Below are positions 1 through 5,643 of a stretch of 5,643 nucleotides of DNA, piece after piece. The notes beneath the pieces are model-generated. The model ran no database searches. It was not told the origin of the DNA and saw nothing but the letters and a program-made list of their open reading frames with translations. Source of the DNA: Clostridiaceae bacterium (lineage in GTDB: Bacteria; Bacillota; Clostridia; Oscillospirales; Butyricicoccaceae); contig JAEDEU010000105.1 in the NCBI GenBank assembly GCA_016293155.1, positions 1 to 5,643 on the forward strand, given 5' to 3'. Each line of letters starts with the position of its first letter. Position 1 is the first letter of the stretch. The translations under genes were made by a program, and so were the position numbers.

Positions 1-1376
1 TTGATCGGGGACTGGATGAAGTGCAGGTACATATTGGAAACCGTGATGCCTACGCCGCAGATAAAGCTCGCCCAGACTGCCGCACGGGTGACGCGCTTCC
101 AGTACAGACCGTACAGGAACGGTGCGAGGAATGCGCCCGCGAGTGCGCCCCAGGAGATGCCCATCAGCTGTGCGATGAAGGTCGGCGGATTGAGCGCCAG
201 CACAACCGAGATGACGATGAAGAACACGATCAGAATACGCATGATGAAGATCTGCTTTTTCTCGTCCATGTCCTTGACGACAACGCCCTTGATGAGGTCG
301 ATGGTCAGGGTGGAGCTGGAGGTCAGCACCAGAGAGGACAGAGTGGACATGGAGGCGGACAGAACCAGCACGATGACCACGCCGATCAGGATATCCGGCA
401 GGGTGGACAGCATGGTCGGGATGATTGCGTCATACATAATGGTGCCGTCGGCATTGTGGATTGCCGGCAGGTCGAACAGTCTGCCAAAACCGCCGAGGAA
501 GTAGCAGCCGCCCGAAATAATGATGGCGAAGAAGGTGGACACGATGGTACCGGTCTTGATTGCCTTCTCATCCTTGATGGCATAGAACTTCTGAACCATC
601 TGCGGCAGACCCCAGGTGCCGAGCGAGGTCAGCACGATAACGCCGAGCAGGTTGATGGGATCTGTGCCGAAGAAGGCGGTAAACGCACCCTGCTGACCCA
701 TGGTGGCGGGAACGTCGCTCGGGATTTCGGAAAGCGAACGGACTGCATTCATAAAGCCGCCCTGACCGCCCAGCACGCACGCGATCACCGCGCAGATGCC
801 GAACAGCATGATGATGCCCTGAATGAAATCGTTGATAACGGTTGCCATGTAGCCGCCCAGAATGACGTAAACGCCGGTCAGGACAGCCATGACGATAACA
901 CAGACCGAATACGGAATGTCAAATGCCATGCCGAACAGGCGGGACAGACCGTTGTAAACCGAAGCGGTGTACGGAATCAGGAAAATAAAGACGATGGCGG
1001 AAGCCACAATCTTGAGCGCGGTGCTGTCAAAGCGCTTGCCGAAGAAGTCCGGCATGGTAGCGGCATTGAGGTGCTGCGTCATGACGCGGGTTCTGCGTCC
1101 GAGCACGACCCACGCAATCAGGCTGCCGAGGATGGCGTTGCCCAGACCGATCCAAGTGCTGGCAAGACCATATTTCCAGCCGAACTGACCGGCATAGCCG
1201 ACGAATACCACCGCAGAAAAATACGAGGTGCCGTAGGCAAACGCGGTCATCCACGGGCCGACGCTTCTGCCGCCGAGCACGAAGCCGTTGACGCTGTTGC
1301 TGTGTTTTCTCGCATAGACGCCGACGGCGACCATGACTGCGAAGAAAACCACCAGCAGGGCGATTTTGATTATCAT
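1..1376 (-). CDS. Sodium:solute symporter (SSS/SLC5 family), C-terminus cut by the window edge
   Basis: This is an integral membrane transporter that should couple Na+ entry to uptake of a small organic solute. The frame is open for 458 codons from ATG at 1376 and leaves the window without a stop. About eleven to twelve hydrophobic segments are visible (roughly residues 3-22, 44-64, 72-93, 121-142, 153-175, 185-204, 243-259, 276-296, 327-352, 376-395, 401-423, 432-450). Family hallmarks are the SYFSAV..VGYAG stretch in TM2 (51-63), GGYMATVINDFIQG (174-187, the SSS GGxxAxxxxDxxQ signature), GLPQMVQKFYAIKD (256-269), and SMSTLSSLVLTSSSTLTID (342-360), where S344/T345 match the Na2-site Ser/Thr of PutP. 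Family members are commonly about 480-520 residues, so only the tail is missing. An AGGAGGAG ribosome site (1384-1391) sits 7 nt before the ATG. A promoter and paired motif lie upstream. Substrate cannot be read from sequence; the neighbouring HyuA-like and URO-D-like genes suggest it imports their substrate (inference). Confidence 0.93.
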   Translation of the reverse strand, partial: MIIKIALLVVFFAVMVAVGVYARKHSNSVNGFVLGGRSVGPWMTAFAYGTSYFSAVVFVGYAGQFGWKYGLASTWIGLGNAILGSLIAWVVLGRRTRVMTQHLNAATMPDFFGKRFDSTALKIVASAIVFIFLIPYTASVYNGLSRLFGMAFDIPYSVCVIVMAVLTGVYVILGGYMATVINDFIQGIIMLFGICAVIACVLGGQGGFMNAVRSLSEIPSDVPATMGQQGAFTAFFGTDPINLLGVIVLTSLGTWGLPQMVQKFYAIKDEKAIKTGTIVSTFFAIIISGGCYFLGGFGRLFDLPAIHNADGTIMYDAIIPTMLSTLPDILIGVVIVLVLSASMSTLSSLVLTSSSTLTIDLIKGVVVKDMDEKKQIFIMRILIVFFIVISVVLALNPPTFIAQLMGISWGALAGAFLAPFLYGLYWKRVTRAAVWASFICGVGITVSNMYLHFIQSPI

Positions 1377-1392
1377 GATATTTCTCCTCCTG

Positions 1393-1434
1393 ACGGAACC
1401 GTCCGCGATTGGACAAAGCAGGAAACGGAACCGT
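1393..1434 (-). promoter_or_regulatory. Paired 10-bp palindromic motif in the symporter leader (candidate operator or RNA element)
   Basis: The minus strand carries ACGGTTCCGT twice, at 1425-1434 and 1393-1402. Each copy is an inverted repeat (ACGG-TT-CCGT), and the copy nearer the gene extends to GACGG-TT-CCGTC. Equivalent bases are 32 bp apart, close to three helical turns, so a dimeric regulator could bind both on one DNA face. Both lie downstream of the predicted -10, between transcription start and ribosome site, which would suit roadblock repression or an RNA-level role. Repeat and spacing are directly visible; function is inferred. Confidence 0.45.
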
Positions 1435-1462
1435 AAATTTACAGCAAAACCACTGCTCTTCC

Positions 1463-1491
1463 ATGTTACACTGCTGCACGCACTTTGTCAA
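1463..1491 (-). promoter_or_regulatory. Sigma-70/SigA-type promoter of the symporter gene
   Basis: On the minus strand a perfect -35 box TTGACA (1486-1491) is followed by 17 bp and a -10 box TAACAT (1463-1468, four of six consensus matches). Transcription would start near 1456, leaving a leader of roughly 80 nt before the ATG at 1376. It lies about 40 bp past the terminator of the preceding URO-D-like gene, so the symporter appears to be a separate transcription unit. Confidence 0.72.
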
Positions 1492-1531
1492 GTTAAATCG
1501 TTTATTCGTTGCATTGATGATGCGTGCGCGG

Positions 1532-1562
1532 AAAAAAGAGTGCCCCGCGGCGCGGAGCACTC
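1532..1562 (-). terminator. Intrinsic terminator of the URO-D-like gene
   Basis: Read on the minus strand, GAGTGCTCCG (1562-1553) pairs with CGGGGCACTC (1547-1538) across a 5-nt loop. This gives a 10-bp stem with one G-U pair, followed at once by six T residues (1537-1532). It starts 27 bp after the stop codon of the URO-D-like gene, a classic Rho-independent terminator arrangement, and separates that gene from the symporter promoter. Confidence 0.9.
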
Positions 1563-1589
1563 CTGAATTGCAGTAATAGATGGAATTTC

Positions 1590-2909
1590 TTACCAGACTC
1601 TTGCGATTTCCTCGCGGGCGATGCGCACCCACTCGGTAACGTTCTTCGGGGTGTGAGCGAGGGTGTGGTTGTCCTTCATGATGAACTCGACACGGTTGTT
1701 GTTGCGCTTGGTCAGCTCAACCACGCGGCGCAGGTTTGCGCGGATGTAGTCCTCGTCGATGTTCGGAACCGCCAGATCGGTCGGGCTGCACTTGTAGGAA
1801 TAGACATAGTCGCTCTGGAGCATCTCTGCCATCTTGACCGAATCCGCCCACTGGGAAACCGAGACGCGGCGCAGGCGCGGCAGCGTTGCCTTCAGATCCT
1901 CAAAGCGGTTGTGCAGACCCTCGCAGCAGCCGTAGCAGTTCAGACCGAACAGACCAGCAATCTCCGCCTGATACGGCAGGAAAAATTCCTTCCACATCTC
2001 CGGAGAGATTTCCGAGGTCTCCTGCGCCTCGTTGAAGCCCCAGCTCTCCATCAGCTTGACCGAGCCGTCCACCGGATGCAGCTGGGAGGTGTGACCCAGA
2101 CCGCCGGAGCCGACATAGCAGTTGCCGGTGTTGTTCGGCAGCAGGTTGTGCTCTTCGAGGAAGCGGTACTTTGCCAGATATCCGTCGGTGAACAGGCGCA
2201 TGATCTCGTGTACCTTCTCCGGGAAGTCATAGAAGTCGATCATCATGTTTTCCATGCCGCGGAGGTTGGAGTAGGACAGGGACAGCCACGGAGCCCAGCC
2301 CCAGCGCGGACGGAACTTTACGTCCAGAATGCCGTCAAATACGTCCTTTGCCAGATCAAATACATACTGACTGGTCTCGTAGTCTACGTCGATGACCGGA
2401 GTCTTGATGAACTCGGAAACCTCCAGCTCCTCAAACTCGTCCTCATCCATGTTCTCCCACGGACCGACCCAGTGATAAGCCTTGCCCTCTTCCTGGTCGC
2501 CCACGCGCTCCTCGTGGATGCCGAAGCCGGAATCCGTGCTCAGGTACGGCAGATACAGAACGGCCTCAACCGGCTTGTCGTCCTGTACAATCTGAGCGGA
2601 ATAGATTTCCTTGCGCAGGTACATCTCCCAGTCCTGTGCCATCTCGCCCTCGCAGTCGAGGTTCGGGATCAGCTCGGTCCAGCCGAACTCTGCATCGAAC
2701 AGCAGAACCGGACGGGTTTCGACGAGATCGTTGTGCGCGGTCCAGAGCTTTACCTTTTCGCCGTTGATCGGCTGCTCTGCCAGCTCTCTCAGCTGAGTGC
2801 CGAGTGCACGCAGGATCCCGCGGTCGTGGTCGGAAATGACAGCCTGCTCGCGGGTCCAGCCCTGCGCCATCCAGTTGCCGCTGTCTACATGGTTGGTTCT
2901 TACACTCAT
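1590..2909 (-). CDS. URO-D/methyltransferase-superfamily TIM-barrel protein, 439 aa
   Basis: This complete gene encodes a cytoplasmic protein of the uroporphyrinogen decarboxylase-like superfamily, which covers haem-pathway HemE, the zinc methyltransferases MtaA/MtbA that act on methyl-corrinoid proteins, and many unassigned relatives. It is longer than HemE or MtaA (about 340-360 aa). The N-terminal part (30-80) has RGILRALGTQL and LWTAHNDLVETRPVLL, a pattern I associate with unassigned clostridial URO-D-like proteins. An acidic segment with MDEDEFEELE lies at about 154-163. A cysteine cluster CYGCCEGLHNR (325-335) precedes RLRRVSVSQWADSVKMAEML (345-364), a typical barrel-strand and helix region, then YKCSPTD (372-378) and MKDNHTLAHTPKNVTEWV (411-428), which resembles the URO-D C-terminus. 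The classical HxC...C zinc triad is not present in that form; Cys328, Cys329, Glu330, Cys374 and His415 are candidate ligands. HemE is unlikely. The ATG has GGAGGT (2916-2921) 6 nt upstream. Methyltransferase activity is plausible but unproven. Confidence 0.85.
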   Translation of the reverse strand: MSVRTNHVDSGNWMAQGWTREQAVISDHDRGILRALGTQLRELAEQPINGEKVKLWTAHNDLVETRPVLLFDAEFGWTELIPNLDCEGEMAQDWEMYLRKEIYSAQIVQDDKPVEAVLYLPYLSTDSGFGIHEERVGDQEEGKAYHWVGPWENMDEDEFEELEVSEFIKTPVIDVDYETSQYVFDLAKDVFDGILDVKFRPRWGWAPWLSLSYSNLRGMENMMIDFYDFPEKVHEIMRLFTDGYLAKYRFLEEHNLLPNNTGNCYVGSGGLGHTSQLHPVDGSVKLMESWGFNEAQETSEISPEMWKEFFLPYQAEIAGLFGLNCYGCCEGLHNRFEDLKATLPRLRRVSVSQWADSVKMAEMLQSDYVYSYKCSPTDLAVPNIDEDYIRANLRRVVELTKRNNNRVEFIMKDNHTLAHTPKNVTEWVRIAREEIARVW

Positions 2910-2962
2910 GGTCGTACCTCCAAAAATCTTCTTTCGTCAAAGGATCGGTAAATCATCGTTCC

Positions 2963-2979
2963 GTGTTGTTGTTGAACAC
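2963..2979 (-). promoter_or_regulatory. Inverted repeat at the URO-D-like transcription start (possible operator)
   Basis: On the minus strand GTGTT (2979-2975), seven bases and AACAC (2967-2963) form a 5-bp inverted repeat directly abutting the predicted -10 box and covering the expected start of transcription. A bound repressor there would block initiation. The neighbouring minus-strand ACGGAAC (2964-2958) equals seven bases of the symporter leader motif read in the other orientation. The arms are short and could be chance. Confidence 0.3.
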
Positions 2980-3008
2980 ATTTTACCAAAGGAGCGGGGC
3001 GGTGGCAA
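2980..3008 (-). promoter_or_regulatory. Sigma-70/SigA-type promoter of the URO-D-like gene
   Basis: On the minus strand a -35 box TTGCCA (3008-3003, five of six) lies 17 bp before a -10 box TAAAAT (2985-2980, five of six). Transcription would start near 2973, giving a leader of about 60 nt ending in a good ribosome site. It occupies the 181-bp gap after the HyuA-like gene. No convincing terminator precedes it, so readthrough from the HyuA-like gene could add to expression. Confidence 0.72.
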
Positions 3009-3090
3009 TTGGTTTGGGACAGGATGACAGCATATCAGCACTTTATCATCGTTTTTTGAAATTTTGCGAAAAAGATTGGAAAATTTGCGG

Positions 3091-5067
3091 TCAGCCGATG
3101 GAGCCGACGGCGTGTGCGCGGACAACCGTGCCCATCCAGACCTCGTTTCCGTAGATCACGGAGGTGCGGTCGGAGGTTTCCACCGTGACGGTCGGATGAG
3201 CCGCGCCGCGCTCACGCGCCTTTGCCAGCGCGATTTCGGAAACGATGGCGGGCAGCGCCTCCAGCGCCTCGTCGCGCGTGTCGAAGGTGTGGGATTGCCC
3301 CTCGCCGCGCGCCAGAATCCAGTGCACGCCCTCGACATTGCGCATATCGCGCAGCTCCATCTCCGCCGTGACGGATACGGATGAGGTAATCGCGCCGACG
3401 GCATTTGCCGCGCGTGCGTGCTCGGGCAGGATGGCGACCGTGCCCAGCGCCTCCGCGACCTCGTCCAGAAAGATATGTATGGGCGCGCCCAGACCGATGA
3501 TCGGCAGGGAGGTGGTAAACTGCATTCCGAATGCCGGTGCGGCATGGCGGTTGTCCCAGCCGAGCTGAATCAAACGCTCAACGCTCTCGTCGATCACGAT
3601 ATCCGGATTGCGGCGGCGCAGCAGGATGCGCACGATGCTGGTATACAGCCCGCGGCGGATGCGGTCATAGACCTGATCGCACAGTCCGCGCAGGGTCAGC
3701 TCCGCGCCGGCGGCAACGAACTGCGCGCCCAGACGGGAAGCCGCCTTGTCAAAGCGGTCAAAATCCCCGCGCAGATGCATGAGATCGGTAGGGGTCAGAC
3801 CGGCGCGGCGCACGATGCCCTCGGACAGCAGACGATCCAGCCGCAGCGCGTACTTGTCCACGCCCATGCAGTCCGCCGCATCCGACCAGATGAGCGGACG
3901 CTGCGCGAGTGCGGCGCACAGCGTTCGCTCCTGCTCGGTGTAATTCCCGTGCGCGGGGAGCGGGCGCTCAAGCACGAAAAAGTCGGTCAGCGGCAGGGAA
4001 TGGCGCGGAAACCGCTCGCAGACCGCTTTCAGATCCTCCACAACGGACGGATACCTGTGGGCGAGCACGCAAAGCGGAACCGCACGCTCGCCGGAGAGCG
4101 TGATCTGTCCCTCGCGGCAGCGCACCGCGCTGTCGCCGCCCAGACCGAAGGTCTCTACGAACATACCCTTGGCATAGGTGCGCCAGCGGCCGATGCTGAT
4201 GCCGTCCTGCGCGCGCACCGGCACGCCGTTTTCCACGATGGCAAGGTCGGTGGTCGTGCCGCCCATGTCCGCCACAATGGCATCCGTGCAGCCGGTCAGC
4301 GCGATGCCGCCCGAGACGCTGCACGCAGGGCCGCAGAGAATGGTTTCCACGGGATGCGCGGCGGTAAAGTTCTGGTTCATCACACTGCCGTCCGAGCGCA
4401 CGATCACGACCGGCGCAGTGATGCTGCGCAGCTGCATCGCATGGCGGATTGCCGCGAGGAATTGTCCGATCACGGGCAGCAGACGGGCGTTGAGCAGGGT
4501 GCTCGCCGCACGCTTCATGCAGTAGAGGTCAAGGAACAGCTCATGACCGCAGACGATGGTGCCGGAGAACCGCTCACGCAGAACCTCCGCCGCGCGCTGC
4601 TCGACCACGCCGCCGTTGCGCATGGCGTACATCTCCACGATGCCGACCGTGTCCACATCGCCGAACCAGCTTTCCGTGTTCGCACGCAGCACATCCCAAT
4701 CCGGCTCACGCTCGACCTTGCCGGAAAAGGTGGTTTTGCAGTCCAGATGGTACAGCTCGTCCGCGGGCGGCAGTCCGCAGCCGGACTGCTCCGCACGCAC
4801 CGGGTCGATGCCGAGCAGCAGCAGCTTGGCGCGGCTGCCCTGCTCCTCGACGCAGGCATTGGTCGCAAGCGTGGTGGACAGCGATACCAGCGTGATTTCG
4901 GACGGGTCGAATTGCGGCAGCCCGTCCATGGCGCCGCAGATGCCCTCCGCGAGATCGTGCTTGGTGGTCAGATGCTTTGCCGCCGCGCGCACCGTCCGGC
5001 TGTCAAAGTCATACAGCACGGCATCCGTATACGTGCCGCCCGTGTCGATTCCGATTCCCAGTTTCAT
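3091..5067 (-). CDS. Hydantoinase/oxoprolinase (HyuA-like) ASKHA-fold ATPase, 658 aa
   Basis: This complete gene encodes a member of the hydantoinase A/5-oxoprolinase family, whose known members use ATP to open hydantoin or oxoproline rings or act as subunits of acetone carboxylase-type enzymes. The N-terminal domain has the phosphate-1 loop GIDTGGTYTDAV (6-17) and STTLATNACVE (64-74). The second domain has HPVETILCGPACSVSGG (238-254), phosphate-2 loop DMGGTTTDLAIV (267-278) and ETFGLGGDSAVR (305-316). The middle (about 362-440) ends in LTPTDLMHLRGDFDRFD. The C-terminal nucleotide-site region includes IIGLGAPIHIFLDEV (523-537) and EHARAANAVGAI (549-560). At 658 aa it is somewhat shorter than the usual 680-720 aa HyuA, but all core motifs are intact. 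No HyuB partner is in the window. The ATG at 5067 follows GGGAGGAA (5073-5080) by 5 nt. Substrate is unknown: N-methylhydantoin or another cyclic amide is possible, as is an activating or chaperone-like ATPase role (both inference). Confidence 0.9.
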   Translation of the reverse strand: MKLGIGIDTGGTYTDAVLYDFDSRTVRAAAKHLTTKHDLAEGICGAMDGLPQFDPSEITLVSLSTTLATNACVEEQGSRAKLLLLGIDPVRAEQSGCGLPPADELYHLDCKTTFSGKVEREPDWDVLRANTESWFGDVDTVGIVEMYAMRNGGVVEQRAAEVLRERFSGTIVCGHELFLDLYCMKRAASTLLNARLLPVIGQFLAAIRHAMQLRSITAPVVIVRSDGSVMNQNFTAAHPVETILCGPACSVSGGIALTGCTDAIVADMGGTTTDLAIVENGVPVRAQDGISIGRWRTYAKGMFVETFGLGGDSAVRCREGQITLSGERAVPLCVLAHRYPSVVEDLKAVCERFPRHSLPLTDFFVLERPLPAHGNYTEQERTLCAALAQRPLIWSDAADCMGVDKYALRLDRLLSEGIVRRAGLTPTDLMHLRGDFDRFDKAASRLGAQFVAAGAELTLRGLCDQVYDRIRRGLYTSIVRILLRRRNPDIVIDESVERLIQLGWDNRHAAPAFGMQFTTSLPIIGLGAPIHIFLDEVAEALGTVAILPEHARAANAVGAITSSVSVTAEMELRDMRNVEGVHWILARGEGQSHTFDTRDEALEALPAIVSEIALAKARERGAAHPTVTVETSDRTSVIYGNEVWMGTVVRAHAVGSIG

Positions 5068-5093
5068 GGCAGTTCCTCCCGTTTTTTGTTCTT

Positions 5094-5123
5094 ATTATAC
5101 TGTGCCGACGCAGGCGTTGTCCA
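5094..5123 (-). promoter_or_regulatory. Sigma-70/SigA-type promoter of the HyuA-like gene
   Basis: On the minus strand a -35 box TGGACA (5123-5118, five of six) lies 18 bp before a perfect -10 box TATAAT (5099-5094). Transcription would start near 5087, giving a very short leader of about 20 nt that is largely A-rich sequence plus the ribosome site. The promoter lies about 45 bp beyond the terminator of the FN3-repeat gene, making the HyuA-like gene the first of its own unit. Confidence 0.75.
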
Positions 5124-5166
5124 TCGCACGCCGGTCAAACCGCCGGATAACAGCAAAAGAGCGCAG

Positions 5167-5202
5167 AAAATGAAACCGGCGGGAGCGCAGTACGCTCCCG
5201 CC
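5167..5202 (-). terminator. Intrinsic terminator of the FN3-repeat gene
   Basis: A perfect 10-bp inverted repeat, GGCGGGAGCG and CGCTCCCGCC with a 5-nt loop (5178-5202), begins 15 bp after the stop codon. On the minus strand it is followed by GGTTTCATTTTC, a broken T-tract. The very stable stem and position support a Rho-independent terminator; the interrupted T-tract may make it less efficient than the one at 1532-1562. Confidence 0.7.
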
Positions 5203-5217
5203 ATGGACGATACGGAT

Positions 5218-5643
5218 TTATTTTGCCTTGCAGGTGACGCCGTCCTTCAGGTACGAGCTGAGCACCCATTCGCCGTCCTGCTTGACGGCGGCGCGGACGG
5301 TGTAGATGTAGCTTTTTCCGGAGGTGACGTTTTTATCGGTGTATGAGGTTCCGGTCACGGTGGCGATGCGCTTCCAGCTTCCGGATGCGCTGGTTTTGCG
5401 GTAGACGCGGTAGTGCGATGCCGCGGAAACCTTGCTCCAGCTCACCTTGATCGCGGAGCCGGACTTGGCTGCGGAAAGCGTTTTGGGACGCGGCAGCGCA
5501 CAGGAGGCGGAAACGCCCTTGGAGTCGTACTTGCTGAGTACGGTTTCACCGTTTGTCTTGCAATAGGAACGGACGGTGTAGGTGTACTTGGTGCCGAAGG
5601 CGGCAGAGGAGTCGGTATACGATGCGGTGCTGCCGCCGGAGAG
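5218..5643 (-). CDS. Fibronectin type III-like repeat protein, C-terminal 141 residues
   Basis: The frame enters the window at its right edge and ends with TAA at 5218-5220, so only the C-terminal end is visible; an internal GTG at 5445 is not the real start. Two tandem beta-sandwich-type units can be seen. The partial first unit (5643-5500) includes TASYTDSSAAFGTKYTYTVR, and the second (about 5496-5221) includes KVSWSKVSAASHYRVYRK, then TSYTDKNVTSGKSYIYTVR. Spacing of the SW, YRVYR, SYTD and YTYTVR positions is typical of FN3 repeats in secreted or surface proteins of clostridia. The tail is CKAK, with no LPXTG motif or C-terminal membrane segment, so any anchoring or catalytic domain would lie upstream. 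Both units end in a Cys-containing strand (SASC, GVTC). A structural or carbohydrate-binding accessory role outside the cell is likely; the full protein's function is unknown. It is separated by a terminator from the downstream genes and probably unrelated to them. Confidence 0.86.
   Translation of the reverse strand, partial: LSGGSTASYTDSSAAFGTKYTYTVRSYCKTNGETVLSKYDSKGVSASCALPRPKTLSAAKSGSAIKVSWSKVSAASHYRVYRKTSASGSWKRIATVTGTSYTDKNVTSGKSYIYTVRAAVKQDGEWVLSSYLKDGVTCKAK

Noticed and set aside
1371..1380. Perfect 10-bp palindrome TATCATGATA over the symporter start codon
   Set aside because: It arises from the start codon and adjacent Ile codons; too short and AT-rich to argue for a binding site without conservation data.
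21..1436. Long plus-strand open frame of 471 codons opposite the symporter gene
   Set aside because: It is antisense to a gene with clear SSS motifs; its translation is rich in His, Asp, Gln and Gly without any recognisable domain, and it has no credible ribosome site.
1590..2909. Reading the URO-D-like gene as haem-pathway HemE
   Set aside because: The protein is about 80 residues longer than HemE, I do not see the typical HemE N-terminal substrate motif, its Cys-rich cluster is atypical, and no other haem-synthesis gene is nearby.
1524..2951. Plus-strand open frame of 475 codons opposite the URO-D-like gene
   Set aside because: Its Leu/Val/Gln-rich translation looks superficially protein-like but mirrors codon bias of the real gene; it runs through the terminator and URO-D promoter region and lacks family motifs.
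2952..3052. Direct repeat ATCATCGT at 2952-2959 and 3045-3052 in the HyuA/URO-D gap
   Set aside because: Eight bases repeated once, about 93 bp apart and flanking the promoter with no symmetry or further copies; compatible with chance.
3059..3086. AAATTTT...AAAATTT inverted repeat after the HyuA-like stop as a terminator
   Set aside because: The stem is seven A-T pairs only, with a 14-nt loop, and on the minus strand it is followed by C and a run of A rather than T, so it should not terminate transcription.
3418..5346. Plus-strand open frame of 642 codons opposite the HyuA-like gene
   Set aside because: It spans the HyuA-like gene, its promoter, a terminator and part of the FN3 gene on the opposite strand; composition is Arg/Ala/His-heavy as expected of antisense in GC-rich DNA.

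Overview
The window is about 5.6 kb of moderately GC-rich DNA. All four recognisable genes lie on the minus strand, so transcription runs from high to low coordinates. Canonical sigma-70/SigA-type promoters, strong AGGAGG-type ribosome binding sites, short intergenic gaps and a FN3-repeat surface protein suggest a Gram-positive, probably anaerobic clostridial (Oscillospirales/Lachnospirales-like gut) bacterium. This placement rests on style and protein families; no marker gene is present.

Layout in transcription order: (1) 5643-5218, the C-terminal end of a protein with fibronectin type III-like repeats, closed by a perfect 10-bp GC-rich hairpin; (2) 5067-3091, a complete 658-residue hydantoinase/oxoprolinase (HyuA-like) ATPase of the ASKHA fold, with its own TGGACA-18-TATAAT promoter; (3) 2909-1590, a complete 439-residue uroporphyrinogen decarboxylase-like (URO-D/methyltransferase superfamily) TIM-barrel protein, with a TTGCCA-17-TAAAAT promoter and a strong intrinsic terminator; (4) 1376 to the left edge, a sodium:solute symporter (SSS/SLC5 family) lacking only its C-terminus, with a TTGACA-17-TAACAT promoter and two copies of a 10-bp palindromic motif 32 bp apart in its leader.

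The last three genes form a plausible functional set: a Na+-coupled importer, a URO-D-like enzyme of the superfamily that includes corrinoid methyltransferases, and an ATP-binding HyuA-like protein. No HyuB subunit, corrinoid protein or RamA-type activator is in the window. My reading is an uncharacterised uptake-and-catabolism locus, perhaps for a small methylated or cyclic-amide compound. The families are well supported; the substrate and joint pathway are inference. The long plus-strand open frames are antisense shadows of these genes. Intergenic gaps are all shorter than 220 bp and hold only the regulatory elements listed.
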